Notes under the pieces: model-generated
The model's database searches: none
The model's input: only the letters and a program-made list of their open reading frames with translations
Told to the model about the DNA's origin: nothing
Position numbers and translations under genes: made by a program
From: a virus
Reading direction: 5' to 3' (one strand)
IMG/VR virus record: IMGVR_UViG_3300046000_004657
Location: 1-35,196 of that record
DNA length: 35,196 bases
Shown here: in pieces, positions 33,538-35,196 of the stretch
Layout of the letters: each line of letters opens with the position of its first letter
Numbering within the stretch: position 1 is the first letter of the stretch

Positions 33538-33794
33538 ACATTGGATTAGCATTAAAAGTGGGTAGGGCTGCGATGGGTTTGACTGCCAAAGAGTTAGCGG
33601 CGCGATCTGGTGTTGCCCAGCCTACGATAGCCAGGGCCGAGAACGGCGGGAACCCTACTCTTGAGACAATTAATAAATTGTTTAAAGCGATGGATAAGGT
33701 GTCATTTGTTGAGACATATGATGGTTTGATTGTGAACATTAAGACGCACAAAGCTAATGCAGAAATAATGGCCGCGATTAAAGGCCTTGAATGA
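33534..33794 (+). CDS. XRE-family HTH regulator
   Basis: 86 aa. LTAKELAARSGVAQPTIARAENGGNPTLETINKLFKAM is a complete XRE HTH. The C-terminus is short. ATGA overlaps link it to the LexA-like gene upstream and terL downstream, so all three may be co-regulated. It is the nearest candidate to bind the palindrome at 33230; untested. Confidence 0.8.
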   Translation: MNIGLALKVGRAAMGLTAKELAARSGVAQPTIARAENGGNPTLETINKLFKAMDKVSFVETYDGLIVNIKTHKANAEIMAAIKGLE

Positions 33795-35196
33795 ATAAAA
33801 AGCAACAACTAGAGATGCAAGAGGAGCGCGACCTGTTTGTCAGGAGGGTAATGTTTGCTCTTAACCTTACGAAACCAGAAGCCGAGGCCGCCGCTGAGAC
33901 TTTCTTTAAGATGCCTTCTAACGAACAAGCCTCTTACCTTGACGACTTAGACGCATTAGAAGCCAGCCAACAAAGAGAAGAAGCATTTGATGACTTTAAT
34001 AAATTTGCCCATGCTATGTGGCCGGGGTTCATTGACGGACGCCACCACAAGGTAATGGCTAAGAAGTTCGAAGAGATCGCGACTGGGAAAATAAAACGCC
34101 TGATCATCAATATGCCTCCTCGGCATACAAAGTCTGAGTTTGCATCCTATATGCTGCCGGCTTGGTTCTTGGGAAGAGATCCTAGTAAAAAAATTATCCA
34201 GTGCTCGAACACCGCAGAGTTAGCGGTAGGCTTTGGCCGTAAGGTTCGTAACTTAGTAGCCAGTGAGCCGTTTTCTAAGATATTCCCCAATGTTAATTTG
34301 AGGTCTGACAGTAAAGCGGCTGGCCGTTGGTCTACCAATAAAAACGGAGAGTATTTTGCTATCGGGGTTGGCGGTACAGTGACGGGTAAAGGTGCTGACC
34401 TACTGATCATTGACGATCCCCACTCCGAGCAAGAAGCTGCCCTTGCCGCTGGAGATCCTACTGTCTTTGATAAAGTCTATGAGTGGTACACATCCGGCCC
34501 CCGCCAACGACTTCAGCCTGGAGGTGCGATTATTGTCGTGATGACGCGCTGGGCTAAGAGGGATCTGACTGGCCGGATCTTGCAGTCTGCGATTGATAAA
34601 GACGGGAATGACGATTGGGAGGTAATTGACTTCCCTGCGATTCTCCCGAGTGGAAACCCCCTATGGCCAGAGTTTTGGAGCCTAGAAGAACTCCACGCCC
34701 TACAGTCTGAACTGCCCGCATCTAAGTGGAACGCCCAGTATCAGCAAAGCCCGACCAGTGAACAAGGCGCGATTGTTAAGCGGGAGTGGTGGAAAGAATG
34801 GACAAACGAAGACCCACCTAAGTGTGAGTTTGTGATCCAGTCTTGGGATACAGCGTTTACAAAGAACGAACGCTCTGACTATTCGGCCTGTACGACTTGG
34901 GGGGTTTTCTATTTGAATGAGAACCAGAACGATGCGAATATTATTTTGCTTGATGCGTTTAAAAAGCGCATGGAATTCCCAGAGCTAAAAGAGAAAGCCT
35001 TTAACCACTATAAAGAGTGGGAGCCAGATGCGTTTATCGTTGAGGCCAAGGCTTCAGGAGCGCCATTGATTTATGAATTAAGGGCGATGGGAATACCTGT
35101 TCAAGAGTTTACGCCGTCTAGAGGTAATGATAAGATGGTGAGGATCAATTCTGTATCTGATTTGTTTGCCAGCGGTAAGGTTTGGGCGCCAGCTAC
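33791..35196 (+). CDS. terL: Terminase large subunit, 3' truncated by window edge
   Basis: 468 residues are visible; the frame runs off the window. Walker A-like MPPRHTKS (108-115), LLIIDDP (Asp208, Asp209) and VVMTRW give the packaging ATPase. The nuclease half has QSWDTAFT (Asp353) and FIVEAKASG (Glu418, Lys420). TerL cuts and pumps the genome into the procapsid. Starts within the XRE stop (ATGA). Confidence 0.92.
   Translation, partial: MNKKQQLEMQEERDLFVRRVMFALNLTKPEAEAAAETFFKMPSNEQASYLDDLDALEASQQREEAFDDFNKFAHAMWPGFIDGRHHKVMAKKFEEIATGKIKRLIINMPPRHTKSEFASYMLPAWFLGRDPSKKIIQCSNTAELAVGFGRKVRNLVASEPFSKIFPNVNLRSDSKAAGRWSTNKNGEYFAIGVGGTVTGKGADLLIIDDPHSEQEAALAAGDPTVFDKVYEWYTSGPRQRLQPGGAIIVVMTRWAKRDLTGRILQSAIDKDGNDDWEVIDFPAILPSGNPLWPEFWSLEELHALQSELPASKWNAQYQQSPTSEQGAIVKREWWKEWTNEDPPKCEFVIQSWDTAFTKNERSDYSACTTWGVFYLNENQNDANIILLDAFKKRMEFPELKEKAFNHYKEWEPDAFIVEAKASGAPLIYELRAMGIPVQEFTPSRGNDKMVRINSVSDLFASGKVWAPA

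Overview
This window looks like about 35 kb of a tailed double-stranded DNA phage, probably a short-tailed (podovirus-like) phage of a Gram-negative host. The phage assignment rests on a terminase pair (terS, terL), an Erf-type recombinase beside a Cas4/RecB-like nuclease, a RuvC-like resolvase, a TOPRIM primase, and a 4125-residue polyvalent protein next to low-complexity virion genes. The podovirus and freshwater betaproteobacterial (Burkholderiales-like) leaning is inference from remembered families and base composition. No integrase, tRNA or CRISPR array was seen. The left end cuts through a virion gene and the right end cuts through terL.

Layout. (1) 1-17101, rightward: late virion genes. 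These are a C-terminal fragment, a 635-aa protein carrying an intein-like Hint domain, two Q/A- or P/M-rich structural proteins, and one 12.4-kb gene. The giant protein has a DarB-like N6-methylase plus strawberry-notch helicase core, a HEIVH zincin and a C-terminal LPD38-like domain. It is presumably packaged and delivered into the host. A second ORF with its own ribosome site lies in another frame inside its methylase-helicase linker. (2) 17085-20965, leftward: a recombination operon (small ORF, PD-(D/E)XK nuclease, Erf, then small genes including a ribbon-helix-helix protein, a zinc ribbon and an HNH-like protein). (3) 21048-21500, rightward: RuvC-like resolvase ending at a strong terminator. 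(4) 21587-22194: about 0.6 kb without genes. It holds an operator-like dyad, a near-consensus sigma-70 promoter, a roughly 100-nt long hairpin ending in a U-tract, and more stem-loops; this is a candidate structured noncoding RNA locus. (5) 22195-27255, rightward: its own promoter, then small genes, an HTH/sigma-region-4 fusion, a ParB-like protein, an SF2 helicase and a TOPRIM primase. (6) 27240-32277, leftward: about 16 small genes, mostly coupled by ATGA overlaps, behind a promoter with a flanking dyad; probably early host-takeover or anti-defence genes. (7) 32461-35196, rightward: terS, then a LexA-like winged-helix gene and an XRE gene, then terL.

How it fits together. The three leftward or rightward early operons face each other with 16-17 bp convergent overlaps. 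Regulation is suggested by two related dyads (21587-21607 and 33230-33251), one before the noncoding RNA promoter and one before the LexA/XRE gene pair. The sigma-region-4 fusion could redirect host RNA polymerase. After delivery, the giant protein probably protects incoming DNA, while Erf, the nuclease, RuvC, the helicase and the primase handle recombination and replication start. No DNA polymerase or lysis gene was recognised in the window.
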